Shown in pieces: positions 49,851 to 57,689 of a stretch of 64,000 nucleotides of DNA. Below the pieces are notes generated by a model. The model was given only the letters and a program-made list of their open reading frames with translations. It did not search any database and was not told the origin of the DNA. A program made the position numbers and the translations under genes. Position 1 is the stretch's first letter; each line of letters begins with the position of its first letter. Origin of the DNA: VAXT01 sp035318925 (lineage in GTDB: Bacteria; Actinomycetota; Thermoleophilia; Gaiellales; Gaiellaceae); the NCBI GenBank assembly GCA_035318925.1, contig DATHDS010000036.1, positions 62,001 through 126,000 of the forward strand, read 5' to 3'.

Positions 49851-51803
49851 TCAGGCGGACGGCGGGTTGCTCGGGCTCAGCTCGTACGAATAGCCTGCCT
49901 CGCGCAGGTAGGGCGTGAGGCCGCCCATGAAGAACGGGAAGCCGGCGCCGAGGATGAGGGCGGTGTCCACGTCCTTCGGAGAGGCGACGACGCCCTCGTC
50001 GAGCAGGTGCGCCACCTCGTCGGCGAGGGCTGCCACGGCTCCCTCTCGGATCTCCTCGACGCTGCGCGGGCTGGGCTCGCCCTGGGCGATCTCCAGCGAG
50101 CCGGCCGCGTAGTTCGCGAGGGTCTGCGAGAGCGGGAAGCGGTCCGGGTACGCCGCGTGCAAAGTCTCGAGCACGTGGTTCGAAACCGCCGGCCCGACCA
50201 TCTGCAGGAGCACGGACGGCGCCATCGGCAGCCCGAGCGAGAGAATTGCCTCGTCCGCCTCATCGGGCGTCGAGCCGTGCTCGATCGCGTCGAGGACGAC
50301 GCCCATCATCCGGGTCAGGAGCCGGTTGACGACGAAGCCCGGGCCGTCGTTCACCAACACGGGTCGTTTGCGGAGCTTGTCGGCGACTGCCCACGTCGTC
50401 GCGAGGGAGACGTCGTCCGTCTCGGGCGTGCGGACGAGCTCGACGAGCGGCATCGCGGCCACGGGATTGAAGAAGTGCATCCCGACCAGGCGCTCCGGAT
50501 GCTCGAGGCCGTCGGCTATCGCGGTCACCGACAGAGCCGAGGTGTTCGTCGCTAGGACGCACTCGGCCGGGACGACCGCCTCGAGCTCGCCGAACAACTG
50601 CTGCTTGACGCCCAGCTCCTCAAAGATGGCCTCGAGCACGAAGTCGCAATCCTCGAAGCCCTCGTAGGAGGTCGTGCCCTTCGCGAGTGCTGCGAGGGAG
50701 ACCGCCTTCTGAGGATCGAGGCGCCCACGCGCCGCTGCGCCCGCCAGGTCGTCGCGGATCGTCTCGAGCGCGCGGTCGATGATGGCCTGCTCGAGGTCGC
50801 GGAGGACGACCGGAACCTCGAGTCGGCGGAGAAAGAGCGTCGCGAGCTGGGTCGCCATCAGGCCCGCGCCTGCGATCCCGACCTTCTTCACGTCGCGTGG
50901 CTCGACCGCGGGACGTCCTGCACCGCGCCGGGCGCGGCGCTCGACGAGGTCGAACGCATAGAGCGAGGCCTGCGCCTGCGGCGTGAAGAGCAGGTCGGCA
51001 AGCGCCTCCTCCTCGGCCCGGTACCCCTCCTCGAGGCTCCAGCCCGCAGCGCCTTCGATCAGGTCGAGAGCCCGGTAGGGAGCAGGAGCCGCTCCGTGCA
51101 GCATGTCGTCGAGCTGCCGTCTGGCGCGAGCGACGACCTCGGAGGTCTCGGACAGGTCCGCGTCCTCGCGCGCAGGCCGGTCGGCGGCGATCGAGATCGC
51201 CTCCTCGATGAGCTCCTCCGGCTCGACGGTGCGGTCGACAAAGCCGAGCTCGAGCGCCTGCTGCGCGCTGAGCATCTTGTTCTGCCGCATGGGGTTGAGG
51301 ACGGTGAGCTTCACCGCAGCGTCGAGGCCCGCGAGCCGCGGCGCGAGCTGGGTCGCCCCCCAGGCGGGAACGAAGCCAAGGAGGCACTCGGGCGATGCGA
51401 AGTGGCGGACGTCGTCGGCGATCACGCGGTAGTCGCAGTGCAGCGCAAGCTCGACCCCGCCGCCGAGCACGGCCCCGTTGATCGCGGCGACCGTCGGATA
51501 CGGGAGCGCCCGAATTCGTCCGAACAGGTCGTGTCCCCGGCGGCTGCCCTCGATCGCCTGCTCGCGGCGTTCGATGAGCGGAAACTCGTTCAGGTCGGCG
51601 CCGCCGGAGAAGCTTCCGGTCTTTCCCGTGATCACGAGCGCGGAGAACTCGCCCTCCTCGAGCTCGGGCAGGAGCTCCGCGAGCGACTCGAGTGCAGCGC
51701 GGCCGAAGACGTTCGGTCGCCCGGGACCGCTCCCGTCGTCCATCGTCACGAGGGCCACGGAGTCGACGCGCTCCAGCGTGAACCGGGTCACGGGATCGGC
51801 CAC
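49851..51803 (-). CDS. FadB/FadJ-like enoyl-CoA hydratase / 3-hydroxyacyl-CoA dehydrogenase
   Basis: A 650-residue bifunctional beta-oxidation enzyme. The N-terminal crotonase part has VITGKTGSFSGGADLNEF, INGAVLGGGVELALHCDYRVIADDVRHFASPECLLGFVPAWGATQLAPRL with the oxyanion-hole Gly and catalytic Glu. The dehydrogenase part begins VKKVGIAGAGLMATQLATLFLRR (NAD site), has NTSALSVTAIADGLEHPERLVGMHFFNPV with the catalytic His, and NDGPGFVVNRLLTRMM. The GTG at 51803 is chosen because TAACCT ends seven bases upstream and longer readings run into the divergent gene. A thiolase gene is not adjacent. Confidence 0.92.
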   Translation of the reverse strand: MADPVTRFTLERVDSVALVTMDDGSGPGRPNVFGRAALESLAELLPELEEGEFSALVITGKTGSFSGGADLNEFPLIERREQAIEGSRRGHDLFGRIRALPYPTVAAINGAVLGGGVELALHCDYRVIADDVRHFASPECLLGFVPAWGATQLAPRLAGLDAAVKLTVLNPMRQNKMLSAQQALELGFVDRTVEPEELIEEAISIAADRPAREDADLSETSEVVARARRQLDDMLHGAAPAPYRALDLIEGAAGWSLEEGYRAEEEALADLLFTPQAQASLYAFDLVERRARRGAGRPAVEPRDVKKVGIAGAGLMATQLATLFLRRLEVPVVLRDLEQAIIDRALETIRDDLAGAAARGRLDPQKAVSLAALAKGTTSYEGFEDCDFVLEAIFEELGVKQQLFGELEAVVPAECVLATNTSALSVTAIADGLEHPERLVGMHFFNPVAAMPLVELVRTPETDDVSLATTWAVADKLRKRPVLVNDGPGFVVNRLLTRMMGVVLDAIEHGSTPDEADEAILSLGLPMAPSVLLQMVGPAVSNHVLETLHAAYPDRFPLSQTLANYAAGSLEIAQGEPSPRSVEEIREGAVAALADEVAHLLDEGVVASPKDVDTALILGAGFPFFMGGLTPYLREAGYSYELSPSNPPSA

Positions 51804-51810
51804 GGCCGGG

Positions 51811-51820
51811 AGGTTATCGT
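51811..51820. promoter_or_regulatory. overlapping divergent -10 elements
   Basis: AGGTTATCGT serves both strands: TATCGT (51815-51820, plus) ends seven bases before the GTG at 51828, and TAACCT (51816-51811, minus) ends seven bases before the GTG at 51803. The two start codons are only 24 bases apart, so both mRNAs are presumably leaderless. Confidence 0.5.
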
Positions 51821-51827
51821 CCGGGCC

Positions 51828-52508
51828 GTGTCCGACTGGGCCGAGCACGTCGAGCGGGAGGTCGAGCGCTATCGAGACGGCGAAGCCCGGCTCCCCGACG
51901 CTGCCGACCCGGACGCTCGCCAGAGACAGCTCACGCGCATGGGAAACGCGGCCGGCGGCGCCGGGCTTGCACTGCTGATGGACGGCCGGGCCGGCGAGGC
52001 GTCGGAGTGGCTCCACCGCGCGGCCGAGCGCTACCGGGAGAGCATCGCCGACGCGCCTCCGGGCAGCTGGGGAAGGCCGATCGGCGCGATGAAGGCGCTG
52101 CTGATCGCCGGCGACCGGGCCGGCGCCGAGGAAGCGGCTCGCTGGGCGCTCGAGCTCGGCGCCTCCGAGGCCGAGTCCCCGATCGGACGCTACGCCGGCA
52201 CCCTTGCGCTGCTCGTCCTCGGTCGCGACGCCGACGCCAGGCCGCTGGCCGCCTCGCTGCGGCGGCGCGACGACTTTCCGGGCGACGTGGCCGACGCGCT
52301 GGCGGCGCTCGCCTCCTCCGACTGCTCGGCCTACACCCGTGCCGTCGAGAGCGTCCTCGAGTCGTTCGAGGCCCGCGAGGAGTACCTCGAGGACATCGCC
52401 GTCGCGGACACCGTGCTGGTGCTCCAGGCGCTCGCTGCGCGCCGCGGGCTCGCGGCCGAGCTCGCCTCGCCGCTTCTGCCCAGGAGGGTTTGGCGAAACA
52501 TGGTCTGA
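51828..52508 (+). CDS. TPR-like hypothetical protein
   Basis: A 226-residue helical protein not assigned to a named family. TPR-like helix pairs are visible: LALLMDGRAGEASEWLHRAAERYRES, KALLIAGDRAGAEEAARWALELGA, and YAGTLALLVLGRDADARPLAASL. It begins SDWAEHVEREVERYRDGEARLPDAADPDARQRQL, with no signal or membrane segment. It shares a 24-bp promoter region with the FadB-like gene on the other strand, so it may be co-regulated with beta-oxidation. Its last codons lie in the left arm of a 165-bp palindrome. Confidence 0.7.
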   Translation: MSDWAEHVEREVERYRDGEARLPDAADPDARQRQLTRMGNAAGGAGLALLMDGRAGEASEWLHRAAERYRESIADAPPGSWGRPIGAMKALLIAGDRAGAEEAARWALELGASEAESPIGRYAGTLALLVLGRDADARPLAASLRRRDDFPGDVADALAALASSDCSAYTRAVESVLESFEAREEYLEDIAVADTVLVLQALAARRGLAAELASPLLPRRVWRNMV

Positions 52509-52646
52509 GCCGCCGGGCCGCGCTGCTCGCCCCGAGGCCGGGTCCTCACTCGCCCCGGTAGTGGTGACTACCGGGGCTCCCTGCGTCCGCGGCCTCGGAA
52601 CGAGCATCGCACCCCGGCGACGAGCAACGTTCCGCCAAACCCTCCT
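52482..52646. repeat. 165-bp imperfect palindrome between convergent genes
   Basis: The outer 18 bases are inverted with one mismatch: 52482-52499 (AGGAGGGTTTGGCGAAAC) against 52629-52646. Inside are CCGAGGCCG (52532-52540) / CGGCCTCGG (52590-52598) and a perfect 11-bp hairpin GCCCCGGTAGT (52552-52562) / ACTACCGGGGC (52567-52577) with a GGTG loop; intervening bases also match partly, so the two ~80-base halves are largely complementary. It reaches into the 3' ends of both flanking genes. It could be a two-way terminator or a MITE-like element; no target duplication was seen. Confidence 0.8.
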
Positions 52647-53175
52647 AGCCCGAGCTAGGCGGGTGCAGGAAGGCGGTGATGATCAGCGGATCCAGCGCCG
52701 CGTCCTCCATGTCGCGAGCCTTCTCGACGAGCTCGGTGATGAGCTCGAGCGCCTGCTCCGGCGTCACACGTGCGTTCACCTGCGCGCTGCGAAACTGGCC
52801 CTGGTCCCTCAACGCGAAGCCCTGGTGAACCTCTTCGATCATCGCGGCTTGAAGATCGCCGGTGAGGCGCGACCGCAGGAGCTCGGGCCCCACGCGCACC
52901 GTCGTCGCGACCGCCCGGTAGGGCTTCTCCCGTCCCTTTCCGCCCTCGGCGCGCTCGATCAGCCCGGCGCGCACGAGCATCTTGACGTGAAAGTGCAGAT
53001 GGCCCGGGTCGACCCCGAGCCGGTTCGCAAGCTCGCGGTTGGTGAGTGCCTCCTCGCCCTCCGCGCCGAGCATCTCGAGCACGCGCAGCCGCAACGGATG
53101 GCCGAGGGCCTTGAGCTGCTCCGCCCGCTCGATCGTCAGGACGTCGCTGTGAACAGAGGGGACGGCCTCTGACAT
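52645..53175 (-). CDS. ArsR-type winged-helix regulator
   Basis: A 176-residue transcription factor. The wHTH covers residues ~15-80: RAEQLKALGHPLRLRVLEMLGAEGEEALTNRELANRLGVDPGHLHFHVKMLVRAGLIERAE. No ArsR metal-binding CxC motif is present, so it belongs to the HTH_20/ArsR-like group that senses other signals. The C-terminal ~90 residues (LTGDLQAAMIEEVHQGFALRDQG ... EQALELITELVEKARDMED) are a helical dimer or ligand domain. Its coding end lies in the right arm of the 165-bp palindrome. It is next to 6-phosphogluconolactonase, but a link is not established. Confidence 0.85.
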   Translation of the reverse strand: MSEAVPSVHSDVLTIERAEQLKALGHPLRLRVLEMLGAEGEEALTNRELANRLGVDPGHLHFHVKMLVRAGLIERAEGGKGREKPYRAVATTVRVGPELLRSRLTGDLQAAMIEEVHQGFALRDQGQFRSAQVNARVTPEQALELITELVEKARDMEDAALDPLIITAFLHPPSSG

Positions 53176-53197
53176 AGAAACAGCTACATATAGGAAT

Positions 53198-53875
53198 TCA
53201 GCCTACGTTGTCAAGGTTGGCGGCGGCCGCGCGATCGAGCAGCGCGATCGTCTCTCCGTCGGCCGAGCGCAGCAGGCTGCCCGGAACGGTCGGGTCCGGC
53301 GGCCCCCCGAACGCGCGCGCAACGGCTTCCGCCTTTCCGGCTCTGACCACGAGGAAGACGACCTGGCTCGCCGCCGAGAGCGCCGGCAGCGTCATCGTCA
53401 CGCGCTCGACGTCGTCATGCGGGACCGCGATCGCGCGGCGTTCTCGCTCCTCGAGGGCGGGCGAGCCGGGGAAGAGCGAGGCCGTGTGCCCGTCGGGTCC
53501 GAGACCCTGGAGCGCGAGCCCTAGCCGCACGCCCTCGAGCTCACGGTCGTACTCGGCCGCCGCCTGTTCGCCGCCCAGTTCGCCGCGGATGCGGTGGACC
53601 TCGGAGGGGTGGTGCTCGATGCGGTCGAGGAGCGTCCTCTTGACGAGCAGGAAGTTGGAGCGCTCGTCGTCAGGCGGCACGCAGCGCTCGTCGCCCCACC
53701 AGAGCTTCGCTGGAGCCCAGTCCGGCTCGAGCGCCGCGGCCTGCTCGTAGGCGGGCCCGGGCGCGCTGCCGCCCGAGAGCGCGATGTGCTCGCCCCCGCG
53801 TGCGGCCTCGACGAGGAGCTCGGCCGCTGCAGTCTGCGCCTCGTCTGCTGAGTCGAAGACCCTGAAGTCGACCAA
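53198..53875 (-). CDS. pgl: 6-phosphogluconolactonase
   Basis: A 225-residue DevB/Pgl enzyme hydrolysing 6-phosphogluconolactone in the oxidative pentose phosphate pathway. Motifs: HIALSGGSAPGPAYEQAA, LWWGDERCVPPDDERSNFLLVKRTLLD and LGLALQGLGPDGHTASLFPGSPALEE, the last with the catalytic His. The TTG start at 53875 gives the usual N-terminus MVDFRVFDSADEAQ. Its usual partners zwf and opcA are not in the window. A strong hairpin separates it from proC upstream. Confidence 0.92.
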   Translation of the reverse strand: MVDFRVFDSADEAQTAAAELLVEAARGGEHIALSGGSAPGPAYEQAAALEPDWAPAKLWWGDERCVPPDDERSNFLLVKRTLLDRIEHHPSEVHRIRGELGGEQAAAEYDRELEGVRLGLALQGLGPDGHTASLFPGSPALEERERRAIAVPHDDVERVTMTLPALSAASQVVFLVVRAGKAEAVARAFGGPPDPTVPGSLLRSADGETIALLDRAAAANLDNVG

Positions 53876-53900
53876 GGCGCCGCTTGCGGTGCCGCCCTCA

Positions 53901-53925
53901 GGCAGTGCGGGTTCCCCGCACTGCC
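53901..53925 (-). terminator. terminator between proC and pgl
   Basis: Perfect 11-bp stem GGCAGTGCGGG / CCCGCACTGCC with a TTC loop, in the 95-base gap after the proC stop (minus strand). No T run follows, so termination may be partial and pgl may receive read-through. Confidence 0.55.
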
Positions 53926-53970
53926 GTCTGCGGTGGCCGAACGATCCAAATGAACTTCACAGCCAACAAC

Positions 53971-54795
53971 CTAGGAGTCGCCCTTTGCGAGCTCCTGCGA
54001 GCGCTCCATCGCAGCCTGGATCGCGTTCAGGAACGCCGCGCGCACGCCGGCGCGCTCGAGCTCGCGGATCGCCCGGATCGTCGTGCCGCCCGGCGAGGTG
54101 ACCATCTCGCGCAGCTCGACCGGGTGCATGTGCTCGTCCCGGAGCAGCTTCGCGGTGCCGAACATCGTCTGGACGACGAGCTCCGTCGAGACCTCACGCG
54201 AGAGCCCGAGCAGGATGCCGGCTTCGATCATCGCCTCGGCGAGCAGCGCGAAGTACGCGGGGCCCGACCCGGAGACCGCCGTGACGGCGTCCATGTACGG
54301 CTCGGGCACCTGGACGACGCGCCCGACGTGCGTCAGCACCTCCTCCGCCATCGCCAGGTGCTCGCCGTTGGCGTGGGCGCCGGCGCAGAGCCCAGCGACG
54401 CCTTCGTGCACGGTCGCCGGCGCGTTCGGCATCGCACGCAGCACCGGCACGCCGTCGCTCAGGTGCTTCTCGATGTCGGCAGTCGGCATCGCGGCCGCGA
54501 CCGACAGCACCGTCTGCTCGGACGAGAGGAGCCCGCCGACCTCGCCGAGCAGCACCTCGAAGTCCTGCGGCTTGACGGCGATGACGATGAACGACGCGCC
54601 CGAGACGGCGTCGGCGTTCGAGAGCGTCGTCTCGACGCCGTAGCGCTCGGTCAGCTCGTCGATCCGCTCCTGGCGCCGGCCCGTGACGACGATCTCCTCG
54701 GGCTTGCGCCAGCCCGCGCTGAGTAGGCCCGAGAGCAGCGACTCGCCGATCTTGCCGCCGCCGAGAATCGCGATCCGACGTTTGTTTGTTGTCAC
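53971..54795 (-). CDS. proC: pyrroline-5-carboxylate reductase
   Basis: A 274-residue NAD(P)H-dependent enzyme for the last step of proline synthesis. RIAILGGGKIGESLLSGLLSAGW is the Rossmann start, FIVIAVKPQDFEVLLGEVGGLL the second nucleotide motif, LRAMPNAPATVHEGVAGLCAG and DAVTAVSGSGPAYFALLAEAMIEAGILLGLSREVS the active-site signature of P5C reductase. The GTG start has GAGGAT eight bases upstream. It lies alone on its transcript apart from possible read-through into pgl. Confidence 0.95.
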   Translation of the reverse strand: MTTNKRRIAILGGGKIGESLLSGLLSAGWRKPEEIVVTGRRQERIDELTERYGVETTLSNADAVSGASFIVIAVKPQDFEVLLGEVGGLLSSEQTVLSVAAAMPTADIEKHLSDGVPVLRAMPNAPATVHEGVAGLCAGAHANGEHLAMAEEVLTHVGRVVQVPEPYMDAVTAVSGSGPAYFALLAEAMIEAGILLGLSREVSTELVVQTMFGTAKLLRDEHMHPVELREMVTSPGGTTIRAIRELERAGVRAAFLNAIQAAMERSQELAKGDS

Positions 54796-54855
54796 GTCTT
54801 GATCCTCACTTGAGGATTGATCTTAAGGCGCTCGCTTGCGACGCCGACCAACAGA

Positions 54856-54882
54856 GGCCATGCCGGCTTTGCCGGCGTGGCC
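54856..54882 (-). terminator. hairpin after the DNA glycosylase gene
   Basis: GGCCATGCCGGC (54856-54867) pairs with GCCGGCGTGGCC (54871-54882) around a TTT loop with one T-G pair. It lies 3 bases beyond the glycosylase stop on the minus strand. Confidence 0.6.
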
Positions 54883-54885
54883 GAT

Positions 54886-55770
54886 TTATGCCGCGTAGCG
54901 GGCTTTGATGCGCTCGCGACGGACTTCCGGCCCGTTCAGCTTCAGCGGCACGAGGCCGCGTCCCGCGCCCGCCATCAGGTACACGCACGCGAGGCCGGCC
55001 CACTCCTCATAGCGGCCGAGGATCCGCGCCGTGTCCTCTGCCTCCACCCACCGGCCCTCGATCGCGGAGCAGATCTTGAGCAGGCCGAGGTCGCCGACGA
55101 TGCCGCGGTCGAAGCGCCCGAGCCCTTCAGTCCAGACCATGCCGATCGAGTACGGGCCGATCCCGCGCTCGCGCCCGAGCCTGGCCGCAGCCGCGTCGGG
55201 CGGAAGCCTCCGTAGCCGTTCGGGATCGAAGGTGCGACAGATGCGGACGAGAGCGGTCGCCTTCCGGGCCGGAAGCCCGAACCGGTAGAGCTCCGCGGGA
55301 GCGAAGCGGCCGAGGTGATGAGGAAGGGGCGGCGCCTGCAGGCCGCCAGCCGATTCCGTCGTGGCGCGGATGAGCCGCCACTCGATCGAGCGCGCCTCGC
55401 GCGACGTGATCAGCTGGCTGACGATCGCGCGCAGGAGCGCGTGCGTGACCGTCGCGGTGCGGATGGGGCGCAGGCCCTTCAGGTGGCGGATCGGGCCGGC
55501 GAGCAGCTCGTCGTCGCGAAAACGCTCGAGGAACGCAGTGTGGTCGTCGTCCGCGCCGAGCACGAAGCGAAGCTGTTCGAGCCCCTCCTCGGTCTCGGTG
55601 CGGAGGACGAGCCTGCCGTCCGGAAGCTGGCCGGCCGAGGCTCGCTCGCCGCCGGCAAGTATGCAGGTGAAGACACCGCCGCCGAAGCGCCTGGTCGTGT
55701 CAGATGCGCGCCGCGCGGACAGCGCGAGCGAGTAGGGGCCGCTGGGCTTGATCGTCGTCTCGAGCGGCAC
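54886..55770 (-). CDS. AlkA-type DNA-3-methyladenine glycosylase (HhH-GPD)
   Basis: A 294-residue base-excision repair enzyme. The N-terminal AlkA_N-like part (~residues 1-110) includes FTCILAGGERASAGQLPDGRLVLRTE; the HhH-GPD domain has LLRAIVSQLITSREARSIEWRLI, LPARKATALVRICRTF, the hairpin RERGIGPYSIGMVWTEGLGRFDRGIVGDLGLLK with the catalytic Asp in VGDLGL. It should remove alkylated purines. TAGGGT lies six bases before the GTG start. No Ada-type partner is present. Confidence 0.88.
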   Translation of the reverse strand: MPLETTIKPSGPYSLALSARRASDTTRRFGGGVFTCILAGGERASAGQLPDGRLVLRTETEEGLEQLRFVLGADDDHTAFLERFRDDELLAGPIRHLKGLRPIRTATVTHALLRAIVSQLITSREARSIEWRLIRATTESAGGLQAPPLPHHLGRFAPAELYRFGLPARKATALVRICRTFDPERLRRLPPDAAAARLGRERGIGPYSIGMVWTEGLGRFDRGIVGDLGLLKICSAIEGRWVEAEDTARILGRYEEWAGLACVYLMAGAGRGLVPLKLNGPEVRRERIKARYAA

Positions 55771-55937
55771 GACGCAACCCTACGCGTCGCGGCGGCTGAG
55801 CCTTTGTCTGGCGCAGGCGCTCGACGCGCTCGCTGGCCAGGAGCTGCTGGGTCTGAACGTCAACGGGGAACACCACGCCCTCCTTTGATCTAAAGTATCT
55901 CCACGTCGAACTACAAGAAAAGGTAGCAGTAAAGACA

Positions 55938-55949
55938 CTTGACGTCAAG
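55938..55949. promoter_or_regulatory. palindrome in the marR promoter, likely operator
   Basis: CTTGACGTCAAG is a perfect 12-bp palindrome 18 bases before the marR start, and it contains TTGACG, which would serve as a -35 element with TAAGAA (55961-55966) as -10. MarR dimers bind sites of this kind, so autoregulation is likely. Confidence 0.55.
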
Positions 55950-55967
55950 ACTCTTTCTGTTAAGAAT

Positions 55968-56507
55968 ATGAGCATGGAGAAAACACAGGAACAAGATCAC
56001 GTCGATCGGTGGCTCGAGTCCGCGTGGCTCGAGGAGATTCCGAACCTCGACTTCGAGGTCGAGGGCATCATCGACCGCATGAACGGTCTGAGCCGGCGCT
56101 TCAAGCGGAGCCTCAACGACACGCTTGGCGAGCACGGCTTGACCTTCGAGGAATGGGAGGTCCTCGGATCCCTTCGGCGCGCGGGGCCGCCCTTCCGCCG
56201 ATCGGCGGGCGAGCTCGCCGAGCGCTCCGAGCTCTCGAGCGGGGCGATGACGAACCGCCTCGACCGGCTCGAGAAGGCGGGGCTCGTGAAGCGTCTCGCG
56301 GATCCAGACGACCGTCGCGGGGTGCTGGTCGAGCTCACGAAAGCCGGCCAGAAGGCTTGGCTTGATTCGACCGGGGCCGAAGCGGCACGCGAAGCCTTGA
56401 TCGCCGCGGTGTTGAGCGACCGCGAGAAGGAAAAGCTGAACTCGCTGCTGCGCCGCCTCATGCTCGAGTTCGAGCGGCGCGAAGGGAGCGAGGGAAAGAC
56501 GCCTTAG
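55968..56507 (+). CDS. MarR-family transcriptional regulator
   Basis: A 179-residue winged-helix regulator: FKRSLNDTLGEHGLTFEEWEVLGSLRRAG, then RRSAGELAERSELSSGAMTNRLDRLEKAGLVKRLADPDDRRGVLVELTKAGQKAWL, with the DxDRR wing that defines the family. The start may be 55968 or the ATG at 55974. The less GC-rich upstream region carries a palindrome. It is followed 17 bases later by a VOC-family gene that it probably controls, in the manner of MhqR-type regulators of ring-cleavage or quinone-detoxifying dioxygenases. Confidence 0.92.
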   Translation: MSMEKTQEQDHVDRWLESAWLEEIPNLDFEVEGIIDRMNGLSRRFKRSLNDTLGEHGLTFEEWEVLGSLRRAGPPFRRSAGELAERSELSSGAMTNRLDRLEKAGLVKRLADPDDRRGVLVELTKAGQKAWLDSTGAEAAREALIAAVLSDREKEKLNSLLRRLMLEFERREGSEGKTP

Positions 56508-56524
56508 GCAGTACGGTTAGCGAC

Positions 56525-57016
56525 GTGAGCACCCCGATCGATCCCGGCGTCGACATCGGCCACGTCCACCTGAAGGTCGCGGACATCGAGCGCTCGCTCG
56601 ACTTCTACCGGGACGTGCTCGGCTTCGAGGAACAGCAGCGCTACGGCGACCAGGCGGCCTTCATCTCGGCGGGCGGCTACCACCACCACATCGGGCTGAA
56701 CACGTGGGAGTCCAAGGATGGCTCGCCGCCGCCGCCGGGGACGACCGGGCTCTACCACGTCGCGATCCGCTATCCATCCCGGGCCGCGCTCGGCGACGCG
56801 CTCAAGCGCCTCGTCGACAACAAGGTTCCGATCACGGGCGCCTCCGACCACGGCGTCAGCGAGGCGATCTACCTGAACGACCCCGACGGGAACGGGATCG
56901 AGCTCTACCGCGACCGCCCCGAGGAGGAATGGCCCCGGCCGCTGGACGGGAAGGGCGTCGCGATGACGACGCAGCCGCTCGACCTGAACGCGCTCCTGAC
57001 CGAGGCCGATGGCTGA
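56525..57016 (+). CDS. VOC-family protein (glyoxalase/extradiol dioxygenase fold)
   Basis: A 163-residue vicinal-oxygen-chelate protein: IGHVHLKVADIERSLDFYRDVLGFEE (metal His), ISAGGYHHHIGLNTWE, TGLYHVAIRYPSRAALGDAL and NDPDGNGIELYRDRPEEEW (metal Glu). The layout matches CatE-like catechol-2,3-dioxygenase homologues of one-and-a-half module length. TACGGT ends seven bases before the GTG, giving it its own start signal in addition to the marR transcript. Substrate unknown. Confidence 0.88.
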   Translation: MSTPIDPGVDIGHVHLKVADIERSLDFYRDVLGFEEQQRYGDQAAFISAGGYHHHIGLNTWESKDGSPPPPGTTGLYHVAIRYPSRAALGDALKRLVDNKVPITGASDHGVSEAIYLNDPDGNGIELYRDRPEEEWPRPLDGKGVAMTTQPLDLNALLTEADG

Positions 57017-57082
57017 GATCGCGCACGAGCCGCTCGGTTGTCTTGCACCTGCGTGCCCTTAAGTAAGCAGTCTGGCGCCACC

Positions 57083-57099
57083 CGCGTTTGAGAAACGCG
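57083..57099 (+). terminator. hairpin between the VOC and cupin genes
   Basis: CGCGTTT / AAACGCG with a GAG loop, in the 121-base gap after the VOC gene. The stem is short but perfect. The rest of the gap ends in AAAGGAGG, the ribosome-binding site of the cupin gene. Confidence 0.4.
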
Positions 57100-57137
57100 C
57101 GCCCGTAAAGGCTTCCAGCAGGAGAAAGGAGGCTTTC

Positions 57138-57596
57138 ATGAGGAAAGTCATGTGGCTGGTTCTTGCTGCGGCGGTGCTTGGGCTCGTCGGCTACGCCTTC
57201 GCGACGCCGAGCCCCGGCCCCCAGTACCGGGGGACGCTTGTCCAGCCGATCCATGCCAACAAGGACGGCGTCAAGGTGAAGACGCGGCGGTCGACCGACC
57301 TGATCGCACAGGACATCGTCTACCACCCGGGCGACAACTCCGGTTGGCACTATCACCCGGGCGTCGTCCTGATCGAGGTGACCGGCGCGGCCGGCGACCA
57401 CCTGGTCTTCCACGACCAGCATTGCCACACGTTCACGATTCCGACGAGCGGCGCGTTCCACGAGGTCGGCCATAAGCCGGGCCTGGTGGAGAGCCCGAAC
57501 ACGAACACGGGCGACATCACCGTGCACGCGATGTACATCCTCCCGACGGGTGCTGCGCCGCGGGTGAACACCGACCCGCCGCGCTGCGCTCGCTAG
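57138..57596 (+). CDS. exported cupin-domain protein
   Basis: A 152-residue protein with an N-terminal signal or anchor (MWLVLAAAVLGLVGYAFA, cut likely after AFA or ATP) and a single small cupin barrel: DIVYHPGDNSGWHYHPGVVLIEVTGAAGDHLVFHDQHCHTF carries the metal-binding His motif (G-x-HxH) and GAFHEVGHKPGLVES the second. It should bind a metal outside the cell; the function is unknown. AAAGGAGG lies seven bases before the ATG. A textbook terminator follows. Confidence 0.82.
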   Translation: MRKVMWLVLAAAVLGLVGYAFATPSPGPQYRGTLVQPIHANKDGVKVKTRRSTDLIAQDIVYHPGDNSGWHYHPGVVLIEVTGAAGDHLVFHDQHCHTFTIPTSGAFHEVGHKPGLVESPNTNTGDITVHAMYILPTGAAPRVNTDPPRCAR

Positions 57597-57620
57597 CGAC
57601 CAATCTGAAGGACGTTCTCC

Positions 57621-57650
57621 AAAAGGGCCGGCCTCGCGCCGGCCCTTTTT
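57621..57650 (+). terminator. rho-independent terminator after the cupin gene
   Basis: AAAAGGGCCGGC (57621-57632), loop CTCGC, GCCGGCCCTTTTT (57638-57650): a GC stem followed directly by a T run, the clearest intrinsic terminator in the window. The T run runs straight into the padR promoter. Confidence 0.9.
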
Positions 57651-57653
57651 GCG

Positions 57654-57682
57654 TTGACTTACCCTGCTGCCCCAGGTACCTT
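57654..57682 (+). promoter_or_regulatory. padR promoter
   Basis: TTGACT (57654-57659), a 17-base spacer, TACCTT (57677-57682), then seven bases to the ATG at 57690. Transcription would start at or one base before the start codon. Confidence 0.65.
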
Positions 57683-57689
57683 GTGATGC

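Noticed and set aside
47427..50555. A 1042-codon open frame on the plus strand opposite the helicase and FadB-like genes
   Set aside because: Same kind of antisense shadow; no motif, and it bridges two real genes and an intergenic gap.
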